A stretch of DNA of 64,000 nucleotides. Source: Cellulomonas phragmiteti (GTDB taxonomy: Bacteria; Actinomycetota; Actinomycetes; Actinomycetales; Cellulomonadaceae). Both the position numbers and the translations under genes were made by a program. The stretch lies in contig NZ_BONP01000018.1 in NCBI RefSeq assembly GCF_016862775.1, forward strand, positions 1 through 64,000. The letters are read 5' to 3'. Below, in pieces: positions 26,974 to 37,331 of the stretch. The notes below the pieces were generated by a model. That model was given only the letters and a program-made list of their open reading frames with translations. It made no database searches and was not told the origin of the DNA. Every line of letters begins with the position of its first letter. The stretch's first letter is position 1.

Positions 26974-27738
26974 ATGTCCACCCTGGAGATCCGCGACCTG
27001 CACGTCAGCGTCGAGACGAAGGAGGGCGCCAAGCCCATCCTGCGCGGCGTCGACCTCACCGTGAACAGCGGCGAGACCCACGCCATCATGGGCCCCAACG
27101 GGTCCGGCAAGTCCACGCTGGCGTACTCGCTGGCGGGCCACCCCAAGTACCAGATCACCGCGGGCACCGTCCTGCTCGACGGCGCCGACGTGCTCGAGAT
27201 GAGCGTCGACGAGCGTGCGCGGGCCGGGCTGTTCCTCGCCATGCAGTACCCCGTCGAGGTCCCCGGCGTCTCGGTGTCCAACTTCCTGCGGACCGCCAAG
27301 ACGGCGATCTCCGGGGAGGCCCCGCCGCTGCGCTCGTGGGTCAAGGACGTCCGCACGGCGATGGACGACCTGCGCATGGACCCCACGTTCGCCGAGCGCT
27401 CGGTCAACGAGGGGTTCTCCGGCGGCGAGAAGAAGCGCCACGAGATCCTGCAGATGGAGCTCCTCAAGCCGCGCTTCGCGATCCTCGACGAGACCGACTC
27501 CGGCCTTGACGTCGACGCGCTGCGCGTGGTGTCCGAGGGCGTCAACCGCGTGCGGTCGACCGGTGACGTCGGGATGCTGCTCATCACGCACTACACGCGC
27601 ATCCTGCGGTACATCACGCCCGACTTCGTGCACGTCTTCGTCGACGGACGGATCGCCGAGGAGGGCGGCCCCGAGCTGGCCGACCGCCTCGAGAACGAGG
27701 GCTACGACAGGTTCCTGCCGGCCGGCACCTCGGTCTGA
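26974..27738 (+). CDS. sufC: Fe-S assembly ATPase SufC
   Basis: SufC is the ABC-type ATPase that drives SufB-SufD rearrangement. The 254-residue protein has Walker A GPNGSGKS (40-47), the SufC-specific signature FSGGEKKRHEILQ, Walker B FAILDETDSGLD and H-loop ITHYTRIL. ATG 26974 follows GAGGAGTACCCCCG. Two hairpins lie after the stop before sufS. Confidence 0.97.
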   Translation: MSTLEIRDLHVSVETKEGAKPILRGVDLTVNSGETHAIMGPNGSGKSTLAYSLAGHPKYQITAGTVLLDGADVLEMSVDERARAGLFLAMQYPVEVPGVSVSNFLRTAKTAISGEAPPLRSWVKDVRTAMDDLRMDPTFAERSVNEGFSGGEKKRHEILQMELLKPRFAILDETDSGLDVDALRVVSEGVNRVRSTGDVGMLLITHYTRILRYITPDFVHVFVDGRIAEEGGPELADRLENEGYDRFLPAGTSV

Positions 27739-27745
27739 GCACGTC

Positions 27746-29715
<1,970 letters not shown>

Positions 29716-29719
<4 letters not shown>

Positions 29720-30060
29720 CGACCGAACCGACCACCCCTGCCCCCACCACCGCGCCGACGGCCGCGGACGTCGAGGAGGCGATGCGGGACGTCATCGACC
29801 CCGAGCTCGGCATCAACGTCGTCGACCTCGGCCTGGTGTACGGCGTCGTCGTCGACCAGACGAACACCGCGGTCATCGACATGACGCTCACGTCGGCGGC
29901 CTGCCCCCTGACGGACGTCATCGAGGACCAGTCGGCGCAGGCGCTCGACGGCCTCGTCGACGGGTTCCGCATCAACTGGGTGTGGATGCCGCCGTGGGGC
30001 CCCGAGAAGATCACGCCCGACGGTCGCGAGCAGATGCGGGCGCTGGGCTTCAACATCTGA
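29716..30060 (+). CDS. sufT: SufT-like MIP18/DUF59 assembly factor
   Basis: This 114-residue MIP18-family protein probably helps transfer clusters to clients. Features: DVIDPELGINVVDLGLVYG near the N-terminus, TSAACPLTDVI with the conserved Cys, and WMPPWGPEKITPDGREQMRALGF at the end. It is the last gene of the operon and is followed by a strong hairpin. The order matches Rv1460-Rv1466. Confidence 0.93.
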
Positions 30061-30072
30061 GCACGCCAGCAC

Positions 30073-30117
30073 CGCACGACGCCCCGCCCCCGCTGCGCGG
30101 GTGCGGGGCGTCGTGCG
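30073..30117. terminator. Bidirectional terminator after suf operon
   Basis: A perfect 15-bp stem (30073-30087 with 30103-30117) contains an inner CCCGC/GCGGG hairpin in its loop. It lies between the convergent sufT and the metallopeptidase gene. Confidence 0.8.
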
Positions 30118-30145
30118 TGCGAACGTGAACCGGTCCGGCGACGCG

Positions 30146-31021
30146 TCAGAGGTCGGCTGTGGCGAAGGTGTCGCACGCCGCGAGCGACCCCTGCTCGTAG
30201 CCGATGATGAACCACTTCTGGCGCTGCTCGCTCGACCCGTGGGTCCACGTGTCGGGGTTCACGCCACCGCCGGACTGCTCCTGGATGTGGTCGTCGCCGA
30301 CCACGGCCGCGGCGTCGAGCGCCTGGGCGAGCTCCTCGGCGGTCGGGGGCTCGAGGAACGTCACGCCGGGCCGGTCCGGGTCCTCGCGCGTCGCGGCGTC
30401 ACCGGCCCACATGCCCGCGTAGCAGTCGGCCTGGAGCTCGACGCGCACGGAGTCGGACTCGGCGCCGCCACCGCTGCGGTCGGCGGCGTCGAAGACGCCC
30501 GTGAGGTTCTGGACGTGGTGCCCGTACTCGTGCGCGTAGATGTACATCTCCGCCAGGGGCCCGCCCTGGGCCCCGAACTGCTGCTGCAGCACCTCGAAGA
30601 ACGAGACGTCGAGGTAGATGCCCTGGTCGGCCGGGCAGTAGAACGGGCCGGTGGACGACGACGCCTGGCCGCAGCCCGTGGCGATGCCGCCGGTGAACTC
30701 GTTGGCCGTGGGGGCCACGAACGCCGTGCCCGCCGGGAGGGTCGCCTGCCAGAACGCGTCGAGGGACTGCACCGTGGCGGAGAACCGGCACAGCGGGTCG
30801 GTGTTCGCCTGCTCGACGGTGCACGCACCGACGTCACCGGTGGGCGCGCTCTGCCCGCCCGGCTGCCCGCCGTCGAGGACGCCGGACACGTCCTGCCCGG
30901 TGAACAGGTAGATCGCCAGCGCGATGATCCCGATGAGACCGCCGCCGCCCGCGGCGGCACGTCCGCGGCCGTGGCGCCTGACCCGGCCGCCCTCGAAGCT
31001 GCCACCCTCGCTGAAAGTCAC
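30146..31021 (-). CDS. YpfJ-type neutral zinc metallopeptidase
   Basis: This 291-residue membrane-anchored protein has one N-terminal helix (LIGIIALAIYLF), HEYGH (164-168) for zinc binding and catalysis, and a third-ligand Glu in VELQADCYAG (E195). Cysteines around GACTVE, PLCRF, ATGCG and FYCPAD suggest disulfides in an external domain. An upstream GTG at 31027 is open, but GTG 31021 gives the family start TF-EGG and sits 6 bases after TACCGT. The substrate is unknown. Confidence 0.9.
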   Translation of the reverse strand: MTFSEGGSFEGGRVRRHGRGRAAAGGGGLIGIIALAIYLFTGQDVSGVLDGGQPGGQSAPTGDVGACTVEQANTDPLCRFSATVQSLDAFWQATLPAGTAFVAPTANEFTGGIATGCGQASSSTGPFYCPADQGIYLDVSFFEVLQQQFGAQGGPLAEMYIYAHEYGHHVQNLTGVFDAADRSGGGAESDSVRVELQADCYAGMWAGDAATREDPDRPGVTFLEPPTAEELAQALDAAAVVGDDHIQEQSGGGVNPDTWTHGSSEQRQKWFIIGYEQGSLAACDTFATADL

Positions 31022-31027
31022 GGGCAC

Positions 31028-31033
31028 ACGGTA
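31028..31033 (-). promoter_or_regulatory. -10 element TACCGT for leaderless metallopeptidase
   Basis: TACCGT on the minus strand ends 6 bases before GTG 31021 and abuts the alternative GTG 31027, which decides the start. Confidence 0.6.
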
Positions 31034-31068
31034 GTGGGGGACCGAGGTGCGCGCGCGGGCAGCGGCCG

Positions 31069-31082
31069 GCCCGCCGGCGGGC
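31069..31082. terminator. GC palindrome after BioN gene
   Basis: The 14-base palindrome GCCCGCCGGCGGGC lies just beyond the minus-strand bioN stop and upstream of the metallopeptidase promoter, with flanking GGC/GCC extending the pairing. Confidence 0.5.
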
Positions 31083-31088
31083 GCCGCG

Positions 31089-31724
31089 TCAGTCGGTCAG
31101 CCCGCGCGCGGCGAGCGCGTCGCCCGTGGTCCGGGCGTGGCCGACCATGCGCACGGCCGCGGGGACGACGACGGCCCGCGGGTCACGGTCGAGCCCCCGG
31201 GCGCGCGCGGCGTCGCGTGACTCACCCACGACCTGCACGAGCACGGGCACGGTCCGCAGGAACAGCCCCACGGTCAGCGCGACCGTCTCGGGCGGCAGGC
31301 CGACGTGCCGCAGCGGACGCGCGGCACGGGCGACGACCGCCAGGAGGTCGTCGGCACGGGTCGTCGCGGTCACGAGGGCGCCGGCCAGGACCAGCGTGAG
31401 GAGGTCGAGCGCGACCTCCGCCCCCGTCGCCGGGCCCCGCACCCACGCCTGGTAGGTCCCCAGCGCCCCCGCGGTGAGGACCACCGGCAGCAGACCACGG
31501 GTCGCACGGTGCCACGGCACCCGCGCCAGCGCCGTCAGGAGGACGACGACCCCGAGCCCGGCTGCGGCCACCCACGGACCGAGCGGCAGCACGACGACGA
31601 CCCCCGTCGCGGCCAGCAGCAGGAGCTTGAGCATCGCCGGCAGCCGGTGGACCGGTCCGGCACCGGGGTGGTGCAGCCCCAGCGGACCCGCCCACGGCGG
31701 TCGCAGCGGACGACCCTGCGTCAC
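31089..31724 (-). CDS. bioN: Energy-coupling factor transmembrane protein BioN
   Basis: This 211-residue T-component of an ECF transporter has several membrane helices and the coupling motifs ESRDAARARGLDRD, the Ala-Arg-Gly signature that contacts the ATPase. GTG 31724 overlaps bioM by four bases. Together with BioM and BioY it would form a biotin importer. T-components can be shared by other S-components, so wider use is possible. Confidence 0.88.
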   Translation of the reverse strand: MTQGRPLRPPWAGPLGLHHPGAGPVHRLPAMLKLLLLAATGVVVVLPLGPWVAAAGLGVVVLLTALARVPWHRATRGLLPVVLTAGALGTYQAWVRGPATGAEVALDLLTLVLAGALVTATTRADDLLAVVARAARPLRHVGLPPETVALTVGLFLRTVPVLVQVVGESRDAARARGLDRDPRAVVVPAAVRMVGHARTTGDALAARGLTD

Positions 31725-32473
31725 GACGCCGCCGGCCCGGCGCCTCGCGCGGCGTGGTCGGGGCGCGGGGCCCCCATCAGCTCCCGGTAGTGCGCCAGTG
31801 CCGGCCCGGGGGCGTCGTCGGCCACCACCAGCCCCTCGTCGACCACCAGCACGCGCTCGGCCCGTGCGGCGGCCTCCAGGTCGTGGGTGACGACGACGAC
31901 CTGCTGGTCGAGCGTCGCGAGCAGCGCGTCGACGTGCGTGCGCCAGCGCAGGTCGAGCAGCGTCGTCGGCTCGTCGCACACCAGCACCGCGGGCTCGGTC
32001 GCCAGGACCGCGGCGAGGGCGAGCAGCTGGCGCTGGCCCCCGGACAGGGCGTGCACGGAGACGTGGGCGCGCTCGGCCAGCCCGTACCGCGCCAGCACGT
32101 CGAGCGCTCGTGCCTCGCGCTCGCGGGCGTCCGGGACCGTGCGCCGCAGGGACAGCGCGACGTCCTCGACCGGCGTCGGCATGACGATCTGCGCGTCGGG
32201 GTCGGTGAACACGAACCCGACGCGGCGGCGCACGGCCGGGCCGTCGGACGCGGTGTCGAGCCCGTCGACGCGCACGTGCCCCGCCGAGGGCAGCACCAGC
32301 CCGTTGAGCAGGCGCGCCAGGGTCGACTTGCCCGACCCGTTGGCGCCGACGACGGCGACGTGACGCTCGGCCAGCCGCAGGGACACCGGCCCCAGGAGCC
32401 GCACGACGCGGTCCGGGCCACCGGCCGGGTCCGGGGACCAGGCGGTGACCTCGGCCGCGTCGAGCTCGATCAC
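31721..32473 (-). CDS. bioM: ECF transporter ATPase BioM
   Basis: This 250-residue ABC ATPase has Walker A GANGSGKST, the ECF-type Q-loop FTDPDAQIVMPTPVEDVA, signature LSGGQRQLL, Walker B VLVCDEPTTLLD and H-loop VVTHDLEAA. The GTG start lies four bases downstream of the bioY stop. It energises uptake of biotin bound by BioY. Confidence 0.92.
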   Translation of the reverse strand: MIELDAAEVTAWSPDPAGGPDRVVRLLGPVSLRLAERHVAVVGANGSGKSTLARLLNGLVLPSAGHVRVDGLDTASDGPAVRRRVGFVFTDPDAQIVMPTPVEDVALSLRRTVPDAREREARALDVLARYGLAERAHVSVHALSGGQRQLLALAAVLATEPAVLVCDEPTTLLDLRWRTHVDALLATLDQQVVVVTHDLEAAARAERVLVVDEGLVVADDAPGPALAHYRELMGAPRPDHAARGAGPAAS

Positions 32474-32477
32474 GGCG

Positions 32478-33146
32478 TCAGCGCCGGCCGCGGCGCAGGT
32501 CGGGGAACGCGCGCAGCACCGCGAGCGTCACACCGGCGGCGAGCAGGTTCTTGACCACGTCACCCGGCCAGTAGACGACGTCGATCGCGAGCGCCTCGGC
32601 CGGGGAGACGCCGAGCCGGGCGACCAGCCCGAGGATGCCGGCGGGGTGCGTCACGAGGAACGACGAGCCGAGCCCGGCCGCGACGAGCAGCGGGTACCGC
32701 CACGCGGCCCGCGGCACGCGCAGCGCGAGCCCGCCGAGCCACCCGGCGACGGCCGCGGCCAGCGGGAACGCGAGCAGGTAGCCGACCGACGGCTTGCCGA
32801 GCACGCCGAGGCCACCGGTCATCTCGGCGAAGACGGGGACCCCCGCCAGGCCCACGACCAGGTAGAGCGTCACGGCGAGGAACCCGCGCCGTGCCCCGAG
32901 GACGAGGCCGGCGACGACCACGCCGAACGTCTGGAGCGTGATCGGCACGCCGGAGCCCGTGGGGATCGCCGGCACCAGCGCGCACGCCGCGACGAACGCG
33001 GCGAACGTCGCGACGAGGGCGACGTCCGTGCTCGTCCGTCGAGCGGGCTGCGGGGGCGGGGGGTCGGTCAGGAGGCCGGGGACCTCCGCCGCGGTCGCCG
33101 ACGGGACCGTCCGGGTGGTGCTGTCGTCCGGGGAACTGGTGGACAT
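32478..33146 (-). CDS. bioY: Biotin transporter S-component BioY
   Basis: This 222-residue membrane protein has six hydrophobic helices and the BioY motif (PITLQTFGVVVAGLVLGARRG, then GGLGVLGKPSVGYLLAFPLAA, then YWPGDVVKNLLAAGV). The first 40 residues are a Ser/Thr/Pro-rich cytoplasmic extension. ATG 33146 is preceded by GGCGGGAGCC. First gene of bioYMN. Biotin auxotrophy or scavenging is implied; no biotin synthesis genes are in the window. Confidence 0.93.
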   Translation of the reverse strand: MSTSSPDDSTTRTVPSATAAEVPGLLTDPPPPQPARRTSTDVALVATFAAFVAACALVPAIPTGSGVPITLQTFGVVVAGLVLGARRGFLAVTLYLVVGLAGVPVFAEMTGGLGVLGKPSVGYLLAFPLAAAVAGWLGGLALRVPRAAWRYPLLVAAGLGSSFLVTHPAGILGLVARLGVSPAEALAIDVVYWPGDVVKNLLAAGVTLAVLRAFPDLRRGRR

Positions 33147-33201
33147 GTGGTGGCTCCCGCCGGTGAGGATGGGGTGGAGGGTCGGCGCCCGACCGCTCGC
33201 C

Positions 33202-33207
33202 ACGCTA
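33202..33207 (-). promoter_or_regulatory. -10 element TAGCGT for bioYMN
   Basis: TAGCGT on the minus strand would give a leader of about 50 bases with a GGTCGG/CCGACC-type hairpin near 33178-33194. It lies only 10 bases from the opposing abc-F -10. Confidence 0.45.
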
Positions 33208-33216
33208 GCGGCTGGG

Positions 33217-33222
33217 TACGAT
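33217..33222 (+). promoter_or_regulatory. -10 element TACGAT for ABC-F gene
   Basis: TACGAT on the plus strand would give a leader of about 60 bases, which ends with AGGAAACCGAGGA before GTG 33289. Confidence 0.5.
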
Positions 33223-33288
33223 GGTCGGCGTTTGTGCCGGGGGCCAGAACCCGCCCGGTCTTCTCGTAGGAAACCGAGGAACACCCCT

Positions 33289-34887
33289 GTGATCACCGCT
33301 TCGGGCGTCGAGCTGCGCGTCGGCGCCCGCGTCCTGCTGGAACCGACGACGTTCCGGATCGCCTCCGGCGACCGGATCGGGCTCGTGGGCCGCAACGGCG
33401 CGGGCAAGACGACGCTCACGCGCACGCTGGCGGGGGAGACCCAGCCCACGGGCGGGACGATCTCCCGCAGCGGCGAGGTCGGCTACCTGCCGCAGGACCC
33501 GGGCTCGGGCGACCTCACGCAGCTCGCGATGAACCGGGTGCTCTCGGCGCGCGGGCTGGACGCGGTGCTGGCGTCGATGCGGGAGACCGAGGGCCTCATG
33601 GCCTCGGCCGACGACGCGACGCGCGACAAGGCGATGGAGCGGTACACGAAGCTCGAGGCCCGCTTCACCGCGGCCGGCGGCTACGCGGCCGAGAGCGAGG
33701 CGCACCGCATCACCGCGGCGCTGGGCCTCGACGACCGGGTGCTGGGCCAGGACCTGGGGACGCTGTCGGGTGGTCAGCGTCGCCGGGTCGAGCTCGCCCG
33801 GATCCTGTTCTCGGGAGCCGACACGCTGCTGCTCGACGAGCCGACGAACCACCTCGACGCCGACTCGATCGTGTGGCTGCGCGAGTACCTCAAGAGCTAC
33901 CCCGGCGGGTTCGTCGTCATCAGCCACGACGTCGAGCTGCTGCGCGCCACCGTCAACAAGGTGTTCCACCTCGACGCCAACCGCTCCCAGCTCGACCTGT
34001 ACAACCTCGGCTGGGACGCCTACCTGCAGCAGCGGGAGACCGACGAGAAGCGCCGCCGGCGCGAGCGCGCCAACGCCGAGAAGAAGGCGGCCACGCTCCT
34101 GGCCCAGGCCGACAAGATGCGCGCGAAGGCCACCAAGGCCGTCGCGGCGCAGAACATGGCCCGCCGCGCCGAGCGCATGCTGTCGGGCCTGGACGCGGTC
34201 CGGGTCAACGACAAGGTCGCCCGGCTGCGGTTCCCCGACCCGGCGCCGTGCGGGCGCACGCCGCTCACGGCCGAGGGGCTGTCGAAGTCCTACGGCTCGC
34301 AGGAGGTCTTCACGGACGTCTCGCTGGCCATCGACCGGGGCAGCAAGGTCGTCGTCCTGGGGCTCAACGGCGCCGGCAAGACGACGCTGCTGCGCATGCT
34401 GGGAGGGCTGCAGGAGCCGGACACGGGCGAGGTGAAGCCGGGTCACGGGCTCAAGCTGGGCTACTACGCGCAGGAGCACGAGACGCTCGACCTGTCGCGC
34501 ACCGTCCTGGAGAACCTGCGCACCGCCGCGCCGGACCTCACGGACACGCAGGTGCGGTCCGTCCTCGGGTCGTTCCTGTTCTCCGGGGACGACGCCGACA
34601 AGCCGGCCCGGGTCCTGTCGGGCGGGGAGAAGACCCGTCTCGCGCTGGCGACCCTGGTCGTGTCGAGCGCCAACGTCCTGCTGCTCGACGAGCCGACGAA
34701 CAACCTGGACCCGGCGTCCCGCGAGGAGATCCTCGCGGCGCTGCGCGGGTACCAGGGCGCGGTCGTGCTCGTCAGCCACGACGAGGGCGCCGTCACCGCG
34801 CTCGAGCCCGAGCGCGTCCTGCTGCTGCCCGACGGCGACGAGGACCTGTGGGGTCCGGACTACCTGGACCTCATCGCGCTGGCCTGA
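33289..34887 (+). CDS. ABC-F ribosome-associated ATPase
   Basis: This 532-residue protein has two ABC domains and no membrane segments. Domain 1: GRNGAGKTT, LSGGQRRRVELA, LLLDEPTNHLD. Domain 2: GLNGAGKTT, LSGGEKTRLALA, LLLDEPTNNLD. Between them is a basic, helical linker (KRRRRERANAEKKAATLL). ABC-F proteins act on the ribosomal E-site in translation or antibiotic protection. The N-terminus is like Rv1473. Which role applies cannot be told. Its 3' end overlaps the convergent SURF1 gene by 28 bases. Confidence 0.92.
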   Translation: MITASGVELRVGARVLLEPTTFRIASGDRIGLVGRNGAGKTTLTRTLAGETQPTGGTISRSGEVGYLPQDPGSGDLTQLAMNRVLSARGLDAVLASMRETEGLMASADDATRDKAMERYTKLEARFTAAGGYAAESEAHRITAALGLDDRVLGQDLGTLSGGQRRRVELARILFSGADTLLLDEPTNHLDADSIVWLREYLKSYPGGFVVISHDVELLRATVNKVFHLDANRSQLDLYNLGWDAYLQQRETDEKRRRRERANAEKKAATLLAQADKMRAKATKAVAAQNMARRAERMLSGLDAVRVNDKVARLRFPDPAPCGRTPLTAEGLSKSYGSQEVFTDVSLAIDRGSKVVVLGLNGAGKTTLLRMLGGLQEPDTGEVKPGHGLKLGYYAQEHETLDLSRTVLENLRTAAPDLTDTQVRSVLGSFLFSGDDADKPARVLSGGEKTRLALATLVVSSANVLLLDEPTNNLDPASREEILAALRGYQGAVVLVSHDEGAVTALEPERVLLLPDGDEDLWGPDYLDLIALA

Positions 34888-35795
34888 CGGGCGTCGCCCG
34901 GGTCCTGCTGGGCGGCGATCTCGGCGTCCTCGGCGAGCTCGTCGCGGCCCGGCGACCGGCGGGGTCGCGCGGGGCGCAGCGTGGGCGGTCCGTCCCCCAC
35001 GGTGACCACCGACGTCCACTCGCGCCGGGCCGCCACGCTGAACGCCACGAGCCCGCCGAGCGCGAACACCCACCACTGGAACGCGTACGACAGGTGCGAG
35101 CCGGGGTCGGTGCTGGGCGCGGCGAGCGCACCGAGCGGCTCGGCCGGTGCGGGGTCCTCCCGCACGAGCGACCCGTAGGCGGCGTACGGCGCGCCCTCGA
35201 CGCCGCCGGCGGCGAGGACCTGGGCGGGGGCGATCGCCTGCACCTGGCCGGCCGGGGCGTCGCGGCGGCTCGTCGCCTCGCCGGGTCGCAGCCGGACCGT
35301 CACCGTGACCTCACCCGGTGGCGACGCGGGGACCTCGACGTCCACCGAGCCGTCCGCGCCGGTGGGCACCCAGCCGCGGTCGACGACGAGCACCCCGCCC
35401 GCGCCGACCGGGGCGCCCGCGGACGTCGGGGCGGCGTCCGTGACGAGCAGCGGGACGAGCGCGTGGTAGGCTGGCGTGCTGTCGACGGGACGGTTGCGCA
35501 GCAGGACGGTCGCGTCGTCGAGGTACCGCCCGCGGACCTGCACCGAGCGCCACGCGTCGGCGTCGGGGAGGGCGGCCGCGGGATCGGCGACGACGTCCGC
35601 CAGGTCGACCGCCGGCGCGGCGTAGTTCGCCTCGACGACGGCGATCGCCGCGTCCCGGTCGACGTGCCGCTGCCACTGCCACCGCCCCAGCAGGGTGCAC
35701 ACCACGGCGACGACGACGGCGAGCACCAGCAGCACGACCGCTTGCCGACGGGCCGCGGCGCGCAGGTCCACGGCCGCGGGTGGTGCGTCGGTCAC
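34860..35795 (-). CDS. SURF1-like cytochrome oxidase assembly protein
   Basis: This 311-residue SURF1 family protein has an N-terminal helix (AVVLLVLAVVVAVVCTLLGRWQW, ending in the conserved GRWQW), an external beta-rich domain with VQVRGRYL, LLRNRP and VVDRGWVP, and a C-terminal helix with HLSYAFQWWVFA. SURF1 helps heme a insertion into oxidase, which fits ctaA in the same window. GTG 35795 overlaps the upstream small gene by GTGA. A 40-residue charged C-terminal tail overlaps the ABC-F gene. Confidence 0.92.
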   Translation of the reverse strand: MTDAPPAAVDLRAAARRQAVVLLVLAVVVAVVCTLLGRWQWQRHVDRDAAIAVVEANYAAPAVDLADVVADPAAALPDADAWRSVQVRGRYLDDATVLLRNRPVDSTPAYHALVPLLVTDAAPTSAGAPVGAGGVLVVDRGWVPTGADGSVDVEVPASPPGEVTVTVRLRPGEATSRRDAPAGQVQAIAPAQVLAAGGVEGAPYAAYGSLVREDPAPAEPLGALAAPSTDPGSHLSYAFQWWVFALGGLVAFSVAARREWTSVVTVGDGPPTLRPARPRRSPGRDELAEDAEIAAQQDPGDARQASAMRSR

Positions 35796-36037
35796 GGCTC
35801 GGCCCGGACCAGCTCGTCGACGGGGACGACGTCGCGCAGGAAGTCGCGCACGCGCAGGTACTCGCCGAGGTGCTCGCGGTGCGCGTCGCACGCGAGCCAG
35901 ACCTTGCGGCGCTCCGGCGTGTGCAGCTTGGGGTTGTTCCACAGCACGCCCCACGCGGGCTGCGCACGGCAGCCGCGGGCGCTGCACACGAGCTCGCCGA
36001 CGGGGTCCGCGGCGGGCCCCGGGGTCGGGAGGGTCAC
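35792..36037 (-). CDS. Small zinc-ribbon-like protein
   Basis: This 81-residue protein is conserved in actinobacteria without an assigned function, to my knowledge. Likely metal ligands are the Cys pair in VCSARGC and the later CDAHR. The rest includes WGVLWNNPKLHTPERRKVW and YLRVRDFLRDVV. GTG 36037 overlaps the DUF3099 gene upstream, and its stop overlaps SURF1, making a three-gene operon. Confidence 0.82.
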   Translation of the reverse strand: MTLPTPGPAADPVGELVCSARGCRAQPAWGVLWNNPKLHTPERRKVWLACDAHREHLGEYLRVRDFLRDVVPVDELVRAEP

Positions 36038-36369
36038 CGGCCACCTCCGAGCTCGTCGTGGCGGGGCGCGGCCTCGATCGCACGCGCCTCGAAGTACACG
36101 CCGGGCTCGTCGCGCCGTTCGCGGCCGGCGTTGGCCAGCAGCACCGCGATGTACGGCAGCACGGCGGCGGCGGCGATCAGCGCCAGCGACACGGCGACGG
36201 GCACGTACGACCACAGCAGGCCCGCGGCGACGAAGCACACGACCCGGATGCCCATCTGCCACAGGTAGCGGCGCTGGCGGCGCGCGAGGTCGTCGGCCAG
36301 CGGCTCGGGCGCGGACGTGATGCGGTACACCTCCGGCTCCGCGGGCCCGCTGCGTCGACGTGTGCTCAC
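36034..36369 (-). CDS. DUF3099 membrane protein
   Basis: This 111-residue protein has the DUF3099 start VYRITSAPEPLADDLARRQRRY and two membrane helices (GIRVVCFVAAGLLWSYVPV and SLALIAAAAVLPYIAVLLAN). It is first in the operon with the zinc-ribbon gene and SURF1. GTG 36369 is preferred over GTG 36372 because TACCAT lies 6 bases upstream. The function is unknown. Confidence 0.85.
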   Translation of the reverse strand: MSTRRRSGPAEPEVYRITSAPEPLADDLARRQRRYLWQMGIRVVCFVAAGLLWSYVPVAVSLALIAAAAVLPYIAVLLANAGRERRDEPGVYFEARAIEAAPRHDELGGGR

Positions 36370-36375
36370 CACCTG

Positions 36376-36381
36376 ATGGTA
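36376..36381 (-). promoter_or_regulatory. -10 element TACCAT for leaderless DUF3099 operon
   Basis: On the minus strand TACCAT is followed by six bases and GTG 36369. Confidence 0.55.
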
Positions 36382-36500
36382 GGCGCCCTGCACGGGTCGG
36401 GCCCTGCGACGTGGTCGGCCCCACACTTTGTGGAGCTCCCACAACCCGGGGCCGGCAACTCGTCACGGCGGACACCCCCGCGCAGGGGTCGGTGGTCGGC

Positions 36501-36506
36501 TAGCGT
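36501..36506 (+). promoter_or_regulatory. -10 element TAGCGT for leaderless fabG-fabI
   Basis: TAGCGT ends 8 bases before GTG 36515; no ribosome binding site is seen. Confidence 0.6.
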
Positions 36507-36514
36507 CGTGTCCC

Positions 36515-37267
36515 GTGCCTGCGACGACACCCCCGACCACGCCCGCCGACCCGACCGCCCGCGCCCCGCGCAGCGTCCTGGTGACCGGCGCCAACCGCGG
36601 CATCGGCCGCGCCATCGCCGAGCGCTTCCTCGCCGAGGGCGACCGGGTCGCCACGATCGTCCGGTCCGGAGGGTCGCCCGAGGGGGTGCTCGAGGTCATC
36701 GGCGACGTGCGCGACACGGCCTCCGTCGACGCCGCGTTCGCCCAGGTCGAGGCTGCCCACGGGCCGGTCGAGGTGCTCGTCGCCAACGCGGGTGTCACCC
36801 GCGACGGGCTGCTGATGCGCATGACCGACGAGGACTTCGCCGACGTCCTCGACGTCAACCTCACCGGGGCGTTCCGGGTCGTGCGCCGGGCGAGCACGGG
36901 CATGATCCGGCTGCGTCGCGGCCGCGTGGTCCTCATCTCCTCGGTCGTCGGGATGTACGGCTCGCCCGGGCAGGTCAACTACGCGTCGTCCAAGGCCGCG
37001 CTCGTCGGCATGGCCCGCTCGATCACCCGGGAGCTCGGGGGGCGTGGCATCACGGCGAACGTCGTCGCGCCGGGGTTCATCGACACCGACATGACCAAGG
37101 CGCTGCCGGAGGACCGCCAGCAGGCGTACCTCGGTTCGATCCCGGCCGGCCGCTTCGGCCACGCCGACGAGGTCGCGGCCGCCGTCCAGTTCCTCGCCTC
37201 CGACGCCGCCGCCTACGTCTCCGGCGCGGTCCTGCCCGTCGACGGCGGCCTCGGCATGGGGCACTGA
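36515..37267 (+). CDS. fabG: 3-oxoacyl-ACP reductase FabG
   Basis: This 250-residue short-chain dehydrogenase would reduce 3-oxoacyl-ACP with NADPH in type II fatty acid elongation. Motifs: GANRGIGRA, NAG(VTRDG), catalytic Ser in LISSVVGMYG and YASSK. The first 25 residues are a Pro/Thr-rich extension. It is paired with an InhA-type reductase 64 bases downstream, as mabA-inhA (Rv1483-Rv1484) in mycobacteria. Confidence 0.93.
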   Translation: MPATTPPTTPADPTARAPRSVLVTGANRGIGRAIAERFLAEGDRVATIVRSGGSPEGVLEVIGDVRDTASVDAAFAQVEAAHGPVEVLVANAGVTRDGLLMRMTDEDFADVLDVNLTGAFRVVRRASTGMIRLRRGRVVLISSVVGMYGSPGQVNYASSKAALVGMARSITRELGGRGITANVVAPGFIDTDMTKALPEDRQQAYLGSIPAGRFGHADEVAAAVQFLASDAAAYVSGAVLPVDGGLGMGH

Positions 37268-37331
37268 CCCCCTCGACCTCTCCCGCCGGCGCCCCGCGAC
37301 CCGGCCCACCCGACCGAAAGGCACCTGGACC

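Noticed and set aside
33147-33201. Riboswitch or biotin-repressor site upstream of bioY
   Set aside because: Only a short GGTCGG hairpin is present; no known BirA/BioQ palindrome or riboswitch core was recognised.
33223-33288. Possible attenuator peptide in the ABC-F leader
   Set aside because: The leader is only about 60 bases and I could not find a short start-to-stop frame with convincing pairing.
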